NCBI GenBank assembly: GCA_005765155.1
Contig: VCCP01000003.1
Location: 1,984,001-2,048,000 of the forward strand
Length of the DNA stretch: 64,000 nucleotides
From: Zelopaecilomyces penicillatus
Taxonomy: Eukaryota > Ascomycota > Sordariomycetes > Hypocreales > Pseudodiploosporaceae
Reading direction: 5' to 3'
Shown here: in pieces, positions 45,658-58,023 of the stretch
Layout: the number at the start of each line of letters is the position of its first letter
Numbering within the stretch: position 1 is the stretch's first letter
Program-made: the position numbers and the translations under genes
Notes under the pieces: generated by a model
What the model was told of the DNA's origin: nothing
The model's database searches: none
What the model saw: only the letters and a program-made list of their open reading frames with translations

Positions 45658-46259
45658 GCATATGGCTCAGATACCCTTTGATTTCGTCCCAGTAGTAATA
45701 AATAATGCGCCAAGCATCCCCCATTGGGCTTCTTCATCACGTCGCCTCTTCTATTTAAGTAGCAACATAAGGAAACAAAAATATTCGCAATTTGCTCATT
45801 CATTTAGCAGGGACAGAGCACGAGCAATCAGACATGCCTGCTTGTTCATTTACTTGTGGATGCCTGTGTCAATAGTCTTTCTCGACAATACACTGTTCAA
45901 ATAAAGAATCAAGACAAAACTAACAAATACCATAACACAATAGTGCCTTGAGTCTCTCCTCTCCCATTGTCAAGAGTTGCTTGATAAGAACAGTCGTTGT
46001 GCATAAGACTTTGCTACCGCTAAGTCTTACTCCAATGTGCTAGTTACTCAAAAGCATCGAGTATCCGAACACGACCAATCACTTCAGCGTAACACAACAA
46101 AACCTAACGACAAACACCAAGTCGCAACGACGACTTCAATCATAATGCCAGCAAACCCCTTCACAGTTTTGTATTATCGGGTTTGAGCGGTTTCATCGAG
46201 TTATCAGCGTGCTTCTTATTGCTGGCTAGGAGCTTTGTTGCATTAATGGTCCGCTAAAC
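45658..46259. other. Convergent 3' intergenic region
   Basis: About 600 bases between the stop codons of the + strand phosphatase and the - strand kinase. Moderately AT-rich, no gene seen; it should contain both polyadenylation regions. Confidence 0.6.
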
Positions 46260-47587
46260 TTAAAAGTCGGTGAAAAACTGATCATATTTACGTGCCATTT
46301 CGGGTGTATAACCGTCCCGCTTCCCGTCATCCTCAGCGTAAATATCGAAGCATTGAGCATCGCCAGGGTAGCGAATGGGCGGTATAATGGGTCCCCGGTG
46401 CTTTTGACTAAGAGCATCATCCCAGTTGACACTGCGAAAGAAAGAGTGACTCTTTACACGGCCAGCTCCGCCACTTATGTTGCCAAGTCGTCGGGAACGG
46501 TCAATAGTACAAAATGAGCGAATAATGTCTTTTGCGTCCTCTGAAATGGGGGGATCCTGGGGGAATGCAACTGGTCTCTCGACAATCCTGAGATAATCTT
46601 AGTATATAAGAGAGAGAGAGCTGAGGAGCTCGAGGCCGGTGGTGGTTGCTTCATGAAGAGGCCAAACTTACTGTTTGTAGATCTCAATGGGATTCTGGTG
46701 CCAAAATGGTGGGTATCCTGTCAGAAACTCATATATCAAAATCCCCAACGCCCACCAGTCCACTGCAGTCGTATGACCTTTATTGTGAATCACTTCGGGA
46801 GCTAGGTACTCCGGTGTTCCACAGAGGGTGTAGGTCTCGACAGGCCTATCATCGCGGTGACCAAGCCGTTTAGCGAATCCGAAATCCACAAGTTTTATGT
46901 GCCCATCCCCATCTAATAAAAGGTTCTCCGGCTTCAGATCCCTGTAAGCAACACCCCCTTGCTGCTCGTGCAGGTATTCTAAGACCAAGACGATCTCTGC
47001 AGCATAGAATTGAGCAACTGGTTCGTCGAAGCGACGGAATTTTCGAAGGTAACTAAATAGCTCCCCACCTGGGACATAGTCTAGTAGCATATAAAGAGAA
47101 TCGACATCGGAGAAGGAAGCTAATAGGTTCGTGATGAAAGGATGCCCAGCAACATCGGCAAGGATAGCGCGCTCATGCCGAACATGATCGAGCTGCTTGA
47201 GCTTGATGACCTCTGTTTTTCTTAGGATTTTCAGAGCATAGACGTCGGCGTCTGGCTTTTGATCGAGGGGCGTTGCGGCATTGGCGGGACGTACAAGACA
47301 GACACGGGCAAACGTGCCTACAATGGAGAAGGGAGGGGGTGAGATGAGGGGGCAAGATGCCAGATGTGGAAGGGATACAACGAACCTGTGCCCAGCGTCC
47401 GCACAAGCTTAAAATCCGATGGTCGGAAGCGGTGTGTCGGCGGCAGCAACTCCGGACCGCTGCCATGATCGTGGTGTGGCGCTTCTTGGGCTGCAGTGCC
47501 AGTAATCTGATGGGAATCGTGAGTACTAGGCATGACGTTTGCAGGCGCAAGTGACGCTTGATGCGTTTGGGCTACAGTGGCCGCCAT
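46260..47587 (-). CDS. pkaC2: PKA catalytic subunit, class 2 (PkaC2/PkaB-like), three exons
   Basis: Model on the minus strand: exons 47587-47386, 47317-46672 and 46587-46260; introns 47385-47318 (68 bases, GTTCGT...TTGTAG) and 46671-46588 (84 bases, GTAAGT...TCTCAG); 391 aa. A short, His/Ser/Ala-rich N-terminus of about 55 residues is followed by an AGC kinase domain: LGTGTFARV, Lys97 (YALKIL), YRDLKPEN with Asp194, DFG Asp212, activation loop TYTLCGTPEYLAPE, VDWWALGILIYE. The C-terminal tail ends in FFTDF, the hydrophobic motif typical of PKA catalytic subunits. Compared with the usual major subunit, the N-terminus is short and an insertion (HRDDRPVE) lies between the DFG and TLCGT, so I prefer the secondary isoform. 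It would be activated by cAMP release from the regulatory subunit. The loop motif is GTF rather than the commoner GSF. Confidence 0.92.
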
Positions 47588-48180
47588 TCAACCGGCTCAA
47601 TACTGCAGGTCCTTATGGGAAGTCCGTCTACTGGTAGTGTTACTTTGCGGTGGTTGAACAGATGCGAGCCGTTTCAGGTGTTGTCCATGATCGCCGGAGG
47701 ACGGAAGCGCATGTGAAGCAATGGCCAAGCAGCAAGCAAGCAGCGCAACAGATAGTGTGCTTGCTAGTCGCTACAGACTCAATTGAATCATGGCAGAGAC
47801 GATAGTAGAAGGTAGAGTGAGTGAGGAGAAGTGGAGGTGTATAGAAAGCAGTGGTGTGTTGTTGTATAGCTGGCGTAAGTCGACTGGAATTTGCCTTATT
47901 AAGTGAGATGGGCCAGGGATGGATGTATCGTGGACGAAACGTAGGCTGGCCAGGCCGGTGTCTGGAGGGGGTGGATTATGACGCAACACGAGACTTGGGC
48001 ACGATTAGGTGGTGAGAGAGGGACTTAGGTAACTAGGTGTAGGTCGAAGCAGACACACCCCATCAGCAGACACTTCTGGTTCAACCAGGGTTGACCCGGC
48101 GGACCGCCTTATATCAGCTATCATAACTATCAAGGCAATTCAAGGGCTGCAGCCAACTTGGCTAGTTAAGAGCTTTAATA
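47588..48180 (-). promoter_or_regulatory. Promoter region of the PKA gene, bordering the AT-rich block
   Basis: Normal-composition sequence with no supported ORF. Composition changes sharply to extreme AT richness near 48180, so the PKA gene has only about 600 bases of upstream sequence before the repeat block. Confidence 0.5.
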
Positions 48181-48684
48181 AACCTAGCAATTTCAGATTA
48201 TAATTAATTAAAATTATAATATAATAATTAAGTAATTAAAAAGTGCTATTAATAAGTTTTATAAAATTAATAAATTATAATTTATATTATTTAATTAAAT
48301 AAACTTTTCAGATATTATATAATACTAAAAGATTTAAAAGATTTAAGATTATATTTTAATTAATTAAAAAAATTTATATTAGATTTAAATAAAAAAAATT
48401 AAATTTCTTTTAATAATATTATATAATAAATTTAAAAATAAATATATATTAAAAATATAGATTATATATTAAATATATATATATATTTAAAACTTTATAA
48501 TTTTAATTTTTATTAAATATAAGAATTTTATATTAATAATTTAATATTTTTAGCTTTAATTTAATAAATATAAAATAAAATAATTTATTTTAATTTAATA
48601 GATTATATAAATATATTTTTAAATATTATAATTATTTTATTTATAATTAAGAAATATATAAAAATAAATTTTTTTAATATATTC
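48180..48684. other. Extremely AT-rich sequence, unassigned
   Basis: Almost only A and T (for example around 48290-48660). No ORF. It looks like an old transposon fully degraded by RIP, but no family can be named. Confidence 0.6.
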
Positions 48685-48804
48685 TATTATAATTTATAGT
48701 ATATAATTATAATTAAAGCTAATAATAATAATAATAGAAGAAAGATAGTAAATAGTTATTTAAAGTGAATTCTAAAAAAAAAAAGAAAGAAATAATTATA
48801 TTAT
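48685..48804 (-). repeat. Copia LTR fragment, heavily degraded
   Basis: Matches the inner-end 120 bases of the 475-base LTR (TATTATAATTTATAG..., then AGAAGAAAGATAGTAAATAG) with many C-to-T changes. It is cut off by the next LTR copy. Confidence 0.7.
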
Positions 48805-49208
48805 TATTATAATTTGCAGTATAAGGTTATAATTAAAGCTAATAGCTAAAACAGTGGAAGAAAGATAGTAAATAGTTATCCAGAGTGAATTCTAAAGAAA
48901 AAAAGAAAGAAGTAATTATATTACCGATATAGAAAAGAAAACAGGATTTAACTAGGAATCTAGCTATCTTATATATCTAAATAATACTAGGATTATTTAG
49001 AATTATTTAAGAATTCTAAATAATATTTCTTTGGTTTTTTAAGTATTCTAAATAATAAGAAAGGGAGGGGTATAAGGGATAAGCCCTTATTTTACTAGTC
49101 TAGCCTGATATAGCAGGTCAGGCTATACAGGCTTTTTAGGTCTTATAGCAGGTCAGACTGCTAGGGCTATAGCAGATTTAGCTGTTAACCTATAATAGGT
49201 TTATCTAC
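48805..49208 (-). repeat. Copia LTR, truncated by the next element
   Basis: About 400 bases matching the LTR from its inner end (TATTATAATTTGCAG) to the block TAATAGGTTTATCTAC, where the 5' LTR of copy 3 begins. The rest of this LTR is missing and was not found on the other side. Clearly RIP-mutated. Confidence 0.75.
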
Positions 49209-49623
49209 TGTTAAAATAAGTGGGTTTTATATAACAGCCTGACCTGTTATAAGACTAGTAGCTAGACCTACTATAGCTTAGCAGCTAAACCTGCTATAGC
49301 CCTAGCAGCCAGACCTGCTATAAGGTAGCAGCCTGACCTGCTATAAGACCTAAAAAGCCTGTGCAGCCTGACCTGCTATATCGGGCTAGACTAGTAAAAT
49401 AAGGGCTTATCCCTTATACCTCTCCCTTTCTTATTATTTAAAATACTTAGAAATCTAAAGAAATATTATTTAGAATTCTTAAATAATTTCAAATAATCCT
49501 AGTATTATTTAGATATATAAGATAGCTAGATTCCTAGTTAAATCCTGCTTTCTTTCTTTATTAATAATTTAATTATTTCTTTCTTCTTTTCTATAGACTT
49601 TACTCTAGATAACTATTTATTAC

Positions 49624-50098
49624 TATTGCAATTTGCAGTATAAAGTTATAACTAAAGCTAGTAGCGATAGCAGTGGAAGAAAGGCAGCGAATAGTTATCC
49701 AGAGTAAAGTCTGTAGAAAAGAAGAAAGAAGTGATTGAATTGCCGATAGAGAAAGAAAGCAGGATTCAACTAGGAATCCAGCTATCTTATATATCTAAAT
49801 AATACTAGGATTATTTGGAATTATTTAAGAATTCCAAATAATATTTCTTTAGATTTCTAAGCATTCCAAATAATAAGAAAGGGAGGGGTATAAGGGATAA
49901 GCCCTTATTTTACTAGTCTAGCCTGATATAGCAGGTCAGGCTGCACGGGCTTTTTAGGTCTTATAGCAGGTCAGGCTGCTACCTTATAGCAGGTCTGGCT
50001 GCTAGGGCTATAGCAGGTTTAGCTGCTAAGCTATAGTAGGTCTAGCTACTAATCTTATAACAGGTCAGGCTGTTATATAAAACCCGCCTATTTTAATA
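49624..50098 (-). mobile_element. Solo LTR nested in the 5' LTR of copia copy 3
   Basis: 475 bases, flanked by the 5-base duplication ATTAC (49619-49623 and 50099-50103), so a genuine insertion followed by LTR-LTR recombination. It lies in the LTR of another member of its own family. It is far less mutated than its host LTR, so it is younger. Its outer end has changed from TTTTAACA to TTTTAATA. Confidence 0.9.
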
Positions 50099-50757
50099 AT
50101 TACCTTTCTTTTACTATTATTATTACTAGCTTTAATTATAACTTTATACTATAAATTATAATAGATTATAAGCCTAGAAGAATAATTATTCTAGACTATA
50201 AAAAGAAGACTCTTTTTCCTATTATATTCAATCTCTTTATATATCAGATTTTTTGCCCCTTCTTTAATCAGTTAGATCTATATTTCCTATTAATCAGAAG
50301 TTATAAAAAACACTATATATATAAGAGTTAAATATCAGACCTATAGCTTATAGTATAACCCACTTTTGGATTTATAGATTACTAATTTAGACTTATAGAA
50401 TTATAGATTATAGCTTTATTAACTATACTAAATATAATTAATTACTTAAATTACTAGTTAACTTTATAAAAGGCCTATATAAGACTATAGAAATCAGCTA
50501 ACTAAGTAAAGATATTATATTAGCTATACTATAACCTGATTATAGCTAGCATATAATAGGCAACCCTTATATCTAGCACTCCTCTGGCTAATTGATTAGT
50601 TCTAGGGCTCTTATTAAAACCCAGCTATATATAGCACTACTATAACTAGTACTTTCAGCTATTTATAATATTATTATATAGCTATAAGCTTATTTTTAGA
50701 AGCTTATTTTTCTTTTATACTACTATAATTACTAGTTATAATAGTCTAACTCTGAAA

Positions 50758-52302
50758 ATGTCTGATCAGGACCTTTTAATAGAAGGAAATTCATTAGAAT
50801 TATAGGCTCTTTGGTCCCAGATATAGGAGCTCACTCAATAACTATAACAGCTATAGGCCTGAGTTACAGGGGCTATAATAGCTGATAGTACTAAAGAACT
50901 ATTATAACCTTAATCTAAGCTACCTTAATCATTATTATAGCTAGTATAGCCCTCTAATATACTAAAGGAACTAGCTCTAAAAGAGCTATCTAAGAAAATA
51001 CAGGCCTTTTTAGAAGCCTATAGGTTAAGGGGCCCTAACAACTATAACCAATAGCTTTAGGCCCTATCAATCCAACTATAAGCATTTGGATTACCCACTT
51101 TTCTTTTAAACCCTATTATAAGCCTTAGCCTTAATGATTATTATCAGGCTATTTTACTTCTATTACTTTATAATAGCTGTATATAATACCTATAAGCCTT
51201 TATAAATTAGGTTATAATACTATTAGAAGCTTATAAAATACTAAATAAGCAATACTACTACAGTATTACCCTATAGCATAGAACCCTCTATAATACCTTT
51301 TATAAGCTTAGCTTTAGCAGCTATAAAGGCTCTATAAAAACATTTAACAGCGAATTTAACACTTAACTTACTAAGCTATAATTAGCTTTAGTTACTATAC
51401 AGCCCATAGATCAGATAAATCAATATCTAAAGGCTATAAAAGACGCTTTTCCATAATAGGCTAAATACCAAAGAAACAATATCAGAATCCATACAGCACT
51501 TAATACCTTATTAGATACCCTGAATTTATAGTTCCTTATAGTAGACTTATTAGAAGAGCTATAAGATAAAAGCTCTTTAATTGTAAAAGCTAGCTCTTAT
51601 AGGGTTAGAGAAGCTAAGGAACCTTCTAAAAAGACCTATAAGAACTTTAAAAAGAAGGAAAAACCATCTAAATCCACTGAAAAACAGCCTTATAAGCCCT
51701 TTTAGAAGGATAAAAAGATAAAGAAGCCTGCTACTAGCAGTAAGGAACCTGATAAAGCTTCCTTTATAATAGGCACTTATAACCTATCTATAGATAACTA
51801 GAACACTATAGCCAGCACTTAAAGCTCTAATTCTAAATCTAATATAGAAGGTTCAGAAGCTATAAAGCCTAAAGAATCAGCCTATAGCACTTATTATAAC
51901 ACTAATATAAAGAACACTCTACTATATAATACTAGCTTAATATACTATATAGTTAATAATAGAACCCTCTTTACTAGTTATAATACTTATAATAAGAAAC
52001 CAAGGCCTATAGCGACTGGTAGTGGTCCAATCTACCTAAAAGGATCTAAAACAGCTGTATTTATAGTACTTATAGCACTTAAACCCAGAATATATAGCAC
52101 TCTAAAGCTAAAAAATACACTATATATCCCTAATATAGATATAAATATAATAAATAAGGTTAAGCATTATACTTCTAATAGCATACTTATAAAAGAGAAG
52201 CTATTTATAATAGGCTAAACCTGCTATAGCCTACTAAACTTTATTAAACACAGCTTCTTCCTATAGCAAAAAAAGAAGCCTATATCTGAATTTATAGGGC
52301 CT
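50758..52302 (+). pseudogene. Copia copy 3 gag-protease remnant
   Basis: Starts MSDQDLLIEGNSLEL, like copy 1 (MSGQDLPIEENSLEL), then many in-frame stops. Coding similarity continues to the region just after the protease domain and stops where copy 2 starts. Non-functional. Confidence 0.7.
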
Positions 52303-52754
52303 TATTACAATTTGCAGTATAAAGTTATAACTAAAGCTAGTAGCGATAGCAGTGGAAGAAAGGCAGCGAATAGTTATCCAGAGTAAAGTCTATAGAAAAG
52401 AAGAAAGAAGTGATTGAATTGCCGATAGAGAAAGAAAGCAGGATTCAACTAGGAATCTAGCTATCTTATATATCTAAATAATACTAGGATTATTTGAAAT
52501 TATTTAAGAATTCCAAATAATATTTCTTTAGATTTCTAAGCATTCCAAATAATAAGAAAGGGAGAGGTATAAGGGATAAGCCCTTATTTTACTAGTCTAG
52601 CCCGATATAGCAGGTCAGGCTGTATGGGCTTTTTAGGTCTTATAGCAGGTCTGGCTGCTAGGGCTATAGCAGGTTTAGCTGCTAAGCTATAGTAGGTCTA
52701 GCTACTAGTCTTATAACAGGTCAGGCTGTTATATAAAACCCACTTATTTTAACA
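52303..52754 (-). repeat. 3' LTR of copia copy 2 (deletion variant)
   Basis: 452 bases. It lacks the sequence corresponding to one TATAGCAGGTCAGGCTGCTACC unit, showing that the number of internal palindromic units varies among copies. Confidence 0.85.
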
Positions 52755-52782
52755 CTCCCTCTAGCAAGCTATATATATATAG

Positions 52783-55700
52783 CTAGCTCTTTATAAGGGG
52801 TTTTTGCAGGTTTAAAAGGCTTAAAAAGCCTTGAAAAATAAGGCCTGTTAAAGCCTTAGTTAGCCCATCAGCAGGTATAGCCTTAGTTGTAAGATAATTT
52901 ATCTTAAATAGCTTGCTAGCTGCTTCCTGCCTAATATAGTGGAATTTTAGCAGGGTATGCTTAGTTCGGGCATGCTGATCAGGGTTCTTAGCATTGCTTA
53001 TAGAGGCTGTATTATTATAATATAGGTCTATAGGCCGCTGAAGGGGGATTTTTAGCTCTGTAAAGAGCCCAGAGAGCCATTTTAGCTCTTTTATAGCCTC
53101 TACTAAAGCATCTGATTCAGCTTCTGTAGTTGAGAGGGCTATAGTGGTCTGTCTTTTAGCCTTCCAGCAGATAGGCCCGCTAGCTAGCTTAAAGAGGTAC
53201 CTGTAGGTGGATTTGCTAGTGGTTTTACAGCCTGCAAAATCACTGTCTGAATAGCCTAGCAGCTGAAGAGCTGGCTGTCTAGCCTGTATAAGGCCTGAGG
53301 CCTTATATAAGATAGCTAGTTCTTTAGAGCCTTTTAGGTACTTTAGAAGGTTCCTAGCTGTGTTATAGTGGTTGATATAGCCCTGTTGTATATATCGAGA
53401 AAGCCATTGTATTAGAAAGGCTATATCAGGCCTGGAAAGCAGTATAAGATATATTAAAGTCCCTATAATCTGCTGATAGGTCTGTTGTTCGGCAGGGGTA
53501 AGACCCCTTTTTAGGGGTTCTTTTAGTGCTTCGGGCTGTAGGGGGATAGCTGTAGGGGTTGCATCTTGTAGCTGAAAGCGCTGAAGAGCCTTATCAATGT
53601 ACTGAGACTGGTGTAACCATAGCTCCTTTTTAGCTTGGTTATGGCTGATTTGGACCCCTAAGAAAAAGGCTACAGAGCCTCTATCTTCTATAGCAAAAAC
53701 CTTATTTAACAGGCGTTTTAGCCTGTTAATATAGGGTAGGTCGGGTCCTATAATAAGGCAGTTATCAACATAGGTGATAATAAAGGTATTAGTCTGGGCG
53801 TTGATAAAGACAGCTGGGTCAGAGACTAAGGGTTGGAACCCTAGGGTAGCTAGCAGCTTAATTAGCTGCTATTGCCATTTATGGGGGCCTTGCTTTAACC
53901 TGTATAGGGCCTTTTTTAGCAGGATAACCTGTTTTATAGCAGGGTTATAGCCTAGCTTAGCTAATAAGGCTGTTAAAGGCTGGTTTCCAGGGGTCTGGGT
54001 CTCTATAAAAGAAGAGAGACCTTCTAGAAATTCTATAAAAATATCCTCAGATAACTGGCTGTTTAAAAAGGCCTCTATAAAATCGATTTGTTCGATTTCC
54101 CAGTTATAAGAGGCTGCTAAAGCTAGTAAAATCCGCCAAGTAAGGGGAATACTAGTAGCTGCAAATGTTTTAAAGTAGTCTTTTCCTTCAATTTGCATAA
54201 AACCCTTTATAATAAGCCTGGCCTTATATTTTAAGGGCTGATTTTGTGAATCCTTTTTAAGCTTAAGAACAAGCCTATTTTTCAGGATTTTTCGGTCTTT
54301 TGGAACCTCTGAAAAAGGGATAAAATACATGACTTTAGCTTGTAAAATCTGATGGAATTCGCTATAAATAGCACTAATCCATTGTTTTTTAGCAGGGTCT
54401 TCTAGGGCTTGTTTCCAGCCAGCAGGTTCTAAAGAAGCCTTAGCAGTGAATTTTGCCTTTAGCTTATAGCAGATATCTATAGGGTAGGCAAGATCTAGCT
54501 GTATAGGTTCAGAGTCTTCTAACAGCTGTTCAGGCTGTTCAGTAGGCTGTGGCAATTGTGTTACAGGCTGTGATACAGGCTGTGGCAGCTGTTGTAGCGG
54601 TTGTGGCAGCTGTTGTGGCGTCTGTAGTACAGGCTCTGGCAGCTGGATAGGTCTTCTAGCTTGATCAAGGGCTTGTAAATCAGTCAGATCCTTTAGGGTA
54701 GGTTGATCTGTTGATTTTGGCGGGGTGTAAAGCTCTTCTAATTCTCCCTCTAAGCTAGAAGAGCTCTGAAGACTGTGAAAATTACCCTTAAGGCCCTGAC
54801 TTATAGGGCCTATTCCTTCTATAATACAAAGAAAAGAGGTCTTAGTTACCTGCCGGCAGAAAGGTATATAGACCGAATAGATGTTTTTGCCTAGTGTGGC
54901 CAGCAGCCTAGCTGGCTCTGTTCTAGGGCTTAGTTTAGCATCTTGTTGGCGCTTCTCAGCAGGGATAACAACCTTACAGTAGGCTCTAATAGCTCTATAG
55001 GCTGCCAGATTTAGCTTGTTAGCTGCTAGAGCTGGTTTTAGCTCTTATAAGAAGAGCTGTAGTAGGCTGAGGTCTCTGTTTGTAACCACTGTATAGTTGA
55101 TAAGGTTAACTATAGCAGGTAAAATAGCGGTCTAAAGAAAAAGTGGCAGTTGGGCCCAGATCATAGTAGCCTATAATCGATCTAGAATAACCCTTATAGA
55201 GCGTTCTAATAGGCTATTTTGCTCATAAATATAGGGGCTAGATATACTAAAACTAATACCTTTACCTACTAGCTAGTCTTTTAATAGTGCTAAGACCTCT
55301 TTTCTACTATTAAAATGCAGCTATAAAGGGTATTTTTTATAATGGGCTTTTAGCCCTTTAAATAACCCCTTTATAGCAGAGAAGACAGTATAACCTTCCT
55401 TATTAGGTAGTAAGAGAACCTTTCGATAACAGGATTTTCTTTCTACTAGAATAAGCCCTATAGGGACCTTATTATAAGGGGTCGGTTTTATCTAAAAGGT
55501 GTCTCCCTCTATAACCTCTAGTACTTCTAGTAGGTCTGGAATTAGGTTTTTAGAGGGTCTATATACTGATTTAGCCTATATATAAGCTAAATAGAAGAAA
55601 TCTACTTCTTTTATAATAGTAAAATCAGGTAAGCCCGCTGAAATTTTAGCGGTCTTTTTTAGCAGCTATAGGCCAATATAACCAAGACGGATGTGCTAAA

Positions 55701-58023
55701 TCCCTGCTAGCTATAGCAGCTTTTAATAGCTAGTTTTAGCTGAAAGACCTGTATCTCCCTCTGTAACAGTGTTTTCAGAGGGTTCTAGAAGGGATATAGC
55801 ATCTTCTAGTGGGTCTTATAGCAGGCCTGAGTCTGGATCAGGGCTTTCTAATGTATATAGGCCTGAAATTTCAGGGCTTTTTATTGGTTCCAGCAGCTGT
55901 TTAGCTGGTTCAGAGGGCTCAGTAAGGTCCTCATATACACCAGAGGGGGGTTTGGAGGTGATTTCAACCGCTATTGGATAGCTATAATAGTGGTTGGAAG
56001 GCCCTGTAAATTCAGGTGTAGGCTTCCCTTTTTACTAAAGGAAGAAGCCATATTTAATAAAGTTTAGCAGTCTATAGCAGGTTCAGTCTACTATAAATAG
56101 CTTCTCTTATAGAAGTGTATCGCTAGAAGTATAATACTTTACCCCACTTATTATATTTATATCTATATCAGGGATATATAGTGTATTTTTCAGCTCTAGA
56201 GTGCTATAAGTCCTAGGTTCAAGCCCTATAAGCACTGTAAATACAGCTGTTCCAGATCCTTTTAGATAGATTGGACTGCCATCAATTACTATAAGCCTTG
56301 ATTTCTTATTATAGGCACTATAACTAATAAAGAGGGTTCTATTATTAATAATATAGTATATTAAGCCAGTATTATATAGTAGGGCATTCTTTAGGTTAGT
56401 GTTATAGTAGGTGCTATAAGCTGTTTCTTTAGGCTCTATAGCTTCTGAACCTTCTATATCAGATTCAGAATCAGAGCTCTAGATACTAGCTATAGTATTC
56501 CAGTCATCTATAGATAGGTTATAAATGCCTATCATAAAGGAAGCTTTATTAAGTTCTGTTAAAATAGGCGGGTTTTATATAACAGCCTGACCTATTATAA
56601 GATTAATAGCTAGACCTACTATAGCTTAGCAGCTAAACCTGCTATAGCCCTAGCAGCCAGACCTGCTATAAGGTAGCAGCCTGACCTGCTATAAGACCTA
56701 AAAAGCCCGTGCAGCCTGACCTGCTATATCAGGCTAGACTAGTAAAATAAGGGCTTATCCCTTATACCCCTCCCTTTCTTATTATTTGGAATGCTTAGAA
56801 ATCTAAAGAAATATTATTTGGAATTCTTAAATAATTCCAAATAATCCTAGTATTATTTAGATATATAAGATAGCTGGATTCCTAGTTGAATCCTGCTTTC
56901 TTTCTCTATCGGCAATTTAATCACTTCTTTCTTCTTTTCTACAGACTTTACTCTGGATAACTATTCGCTGCCTTTCTTCCACTGCTATCGCTACTAGCTT
57001 TAGTTATAACTTTATACTGCAAATTGCAATAAGTTCCTTGCTATTAATAGCAGGCTTCTTTGTCTTTTTATCCTTCTAAAAAGGCTTATAAGGCTGTTTT
57101 TCAGTGGATTTAAACGGTTTTTCCTTCTTCTTAAAGTCCTTATAGGTTTTTTTAGAAGGTTCCTTAGCTTCTCTAGCTCTATAAAAGCTAGCTTTTATAA
57201 TTAAAGAGCTTTTATCCTATAACTCTTCTAGTAAGTCTACTATAAGGAACTGTAAATTCAGGGCATTAAGAGAGGTGCTAAGCGCTATATAAATCCTGAT
57301 ATTATTCCTTTAGTGTTTAGCCCACTATGGAAAAGCTTCTTTTACAGCCTTCAGATACTGATTTATCTGATCTGTGGGCTATATAGTAACTGAAGCTAAC
57401 TGTAGTTTAGCGAGTCGGGTGTTGAATTCGCTGTTGAATGCCTCTATAGAGCCTTTATAGCTGCTAAAGCTAAGCTTATGAAAGGCGCTATAGAGGGTTC
57501 CACGCTGCAGGGTAGCACTACGGCAGTATTGCTTGTTTAGTATTTGATAAGCTTCCAGAGGCGTTGTAGCCTAACTTATAGAGGCTTGTGGGTGTTATAA
57601 GCAGCTGTCGCGAAGTAACAGAAGTAAAATAGCCTGGTGATGGTCGCTAAGTTGACTGCTTATAGTGGGTTCTAATAGAAAATTAGGTAATCCTAGTGCT
57701 TATAGCTGGATAGATAGGGCCTGAAGCTATTGATTATAATTATCAGGGCCTTTTAGCCTAAAAGCTTCTGGAAAGGCCTGTATTTTCTTGGATAGCTCCT
57801 TTAGAGCTAGGTTATCTAGTGGGTTAGTAGACTGTATAGGCTGTAATAGTAATTAAGGTAGCTAAAGTTGAGGTTGTGGAGGTTCTTTAGTAATCTTAGT
57901 AGCTATAGCTGCTATAAATTGGCCCTGTAGCTATTGTAATTGCTATATAAGCTCCTGTATCTGAGATTAAAGAGCCTGTAATTCTAATAAATTCTCTTCC
58001 ATTAAAAGGTCCTGACCTGATAT
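52783..58023 (-). pseudogene. Copia gag-pol polyprotein (copy 2), broken
   Basis: From the former gag start (58021-58023) to the terminal TAG (52783-52785), minus the 480 bases added by the nested solo LTR and its target duplication, the length is again 4,761 bases, or 1,587 codons, as in copy 1. The start codon ATG has become ATA. The longest open piece (54555-53869, 228 codons) covers the N-terminal half of the reverse transcriptase. The catalytic motif near 53755 reads TYVDNCLIIG, so the second catalytic Asp is Asn. Protease near 56370 has LYNTGLIYYIINNR. All of these fit G-to-A changes on the coding strand. Confidence 0.8.
56557..57031 (+). mobile_element. Solo LTR nested in copia copy 2
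   Basis: 475 bases beginning TGTTAAAATA and ending TTGCAATA, flanked by the duplication AGTTC (56552-56556 and 57032-57036). The interrupted sequence is collinear with copy 1. Nearly free of RIP damage and almost identical to the solo LTR at 49624-50098, in the opposite orientation. Confidence 0.92.

Larger units (their letters stand above)
49209..52302 (+). mobile_element. Copia copy 3, 5' part, opposite orientation
   Basis: 5' LTR 49209-50163, itself carrying a nested solo LTR (49624-50098), followed by leader and gag to the protease region. The gag ATG is kept at 50758 (AAAATGTCTGATCAGGACC) but many stops follow (TAG, TAA replacing CAG, CAA). The protease region near 51930 reads LYNTSLIYYIVNNRTLF. 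The element ends abruptly at 52302, where copy 2 begins. Its distal end may be 59046-59767, but the pol region between is absent. Confidence 0.8.
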
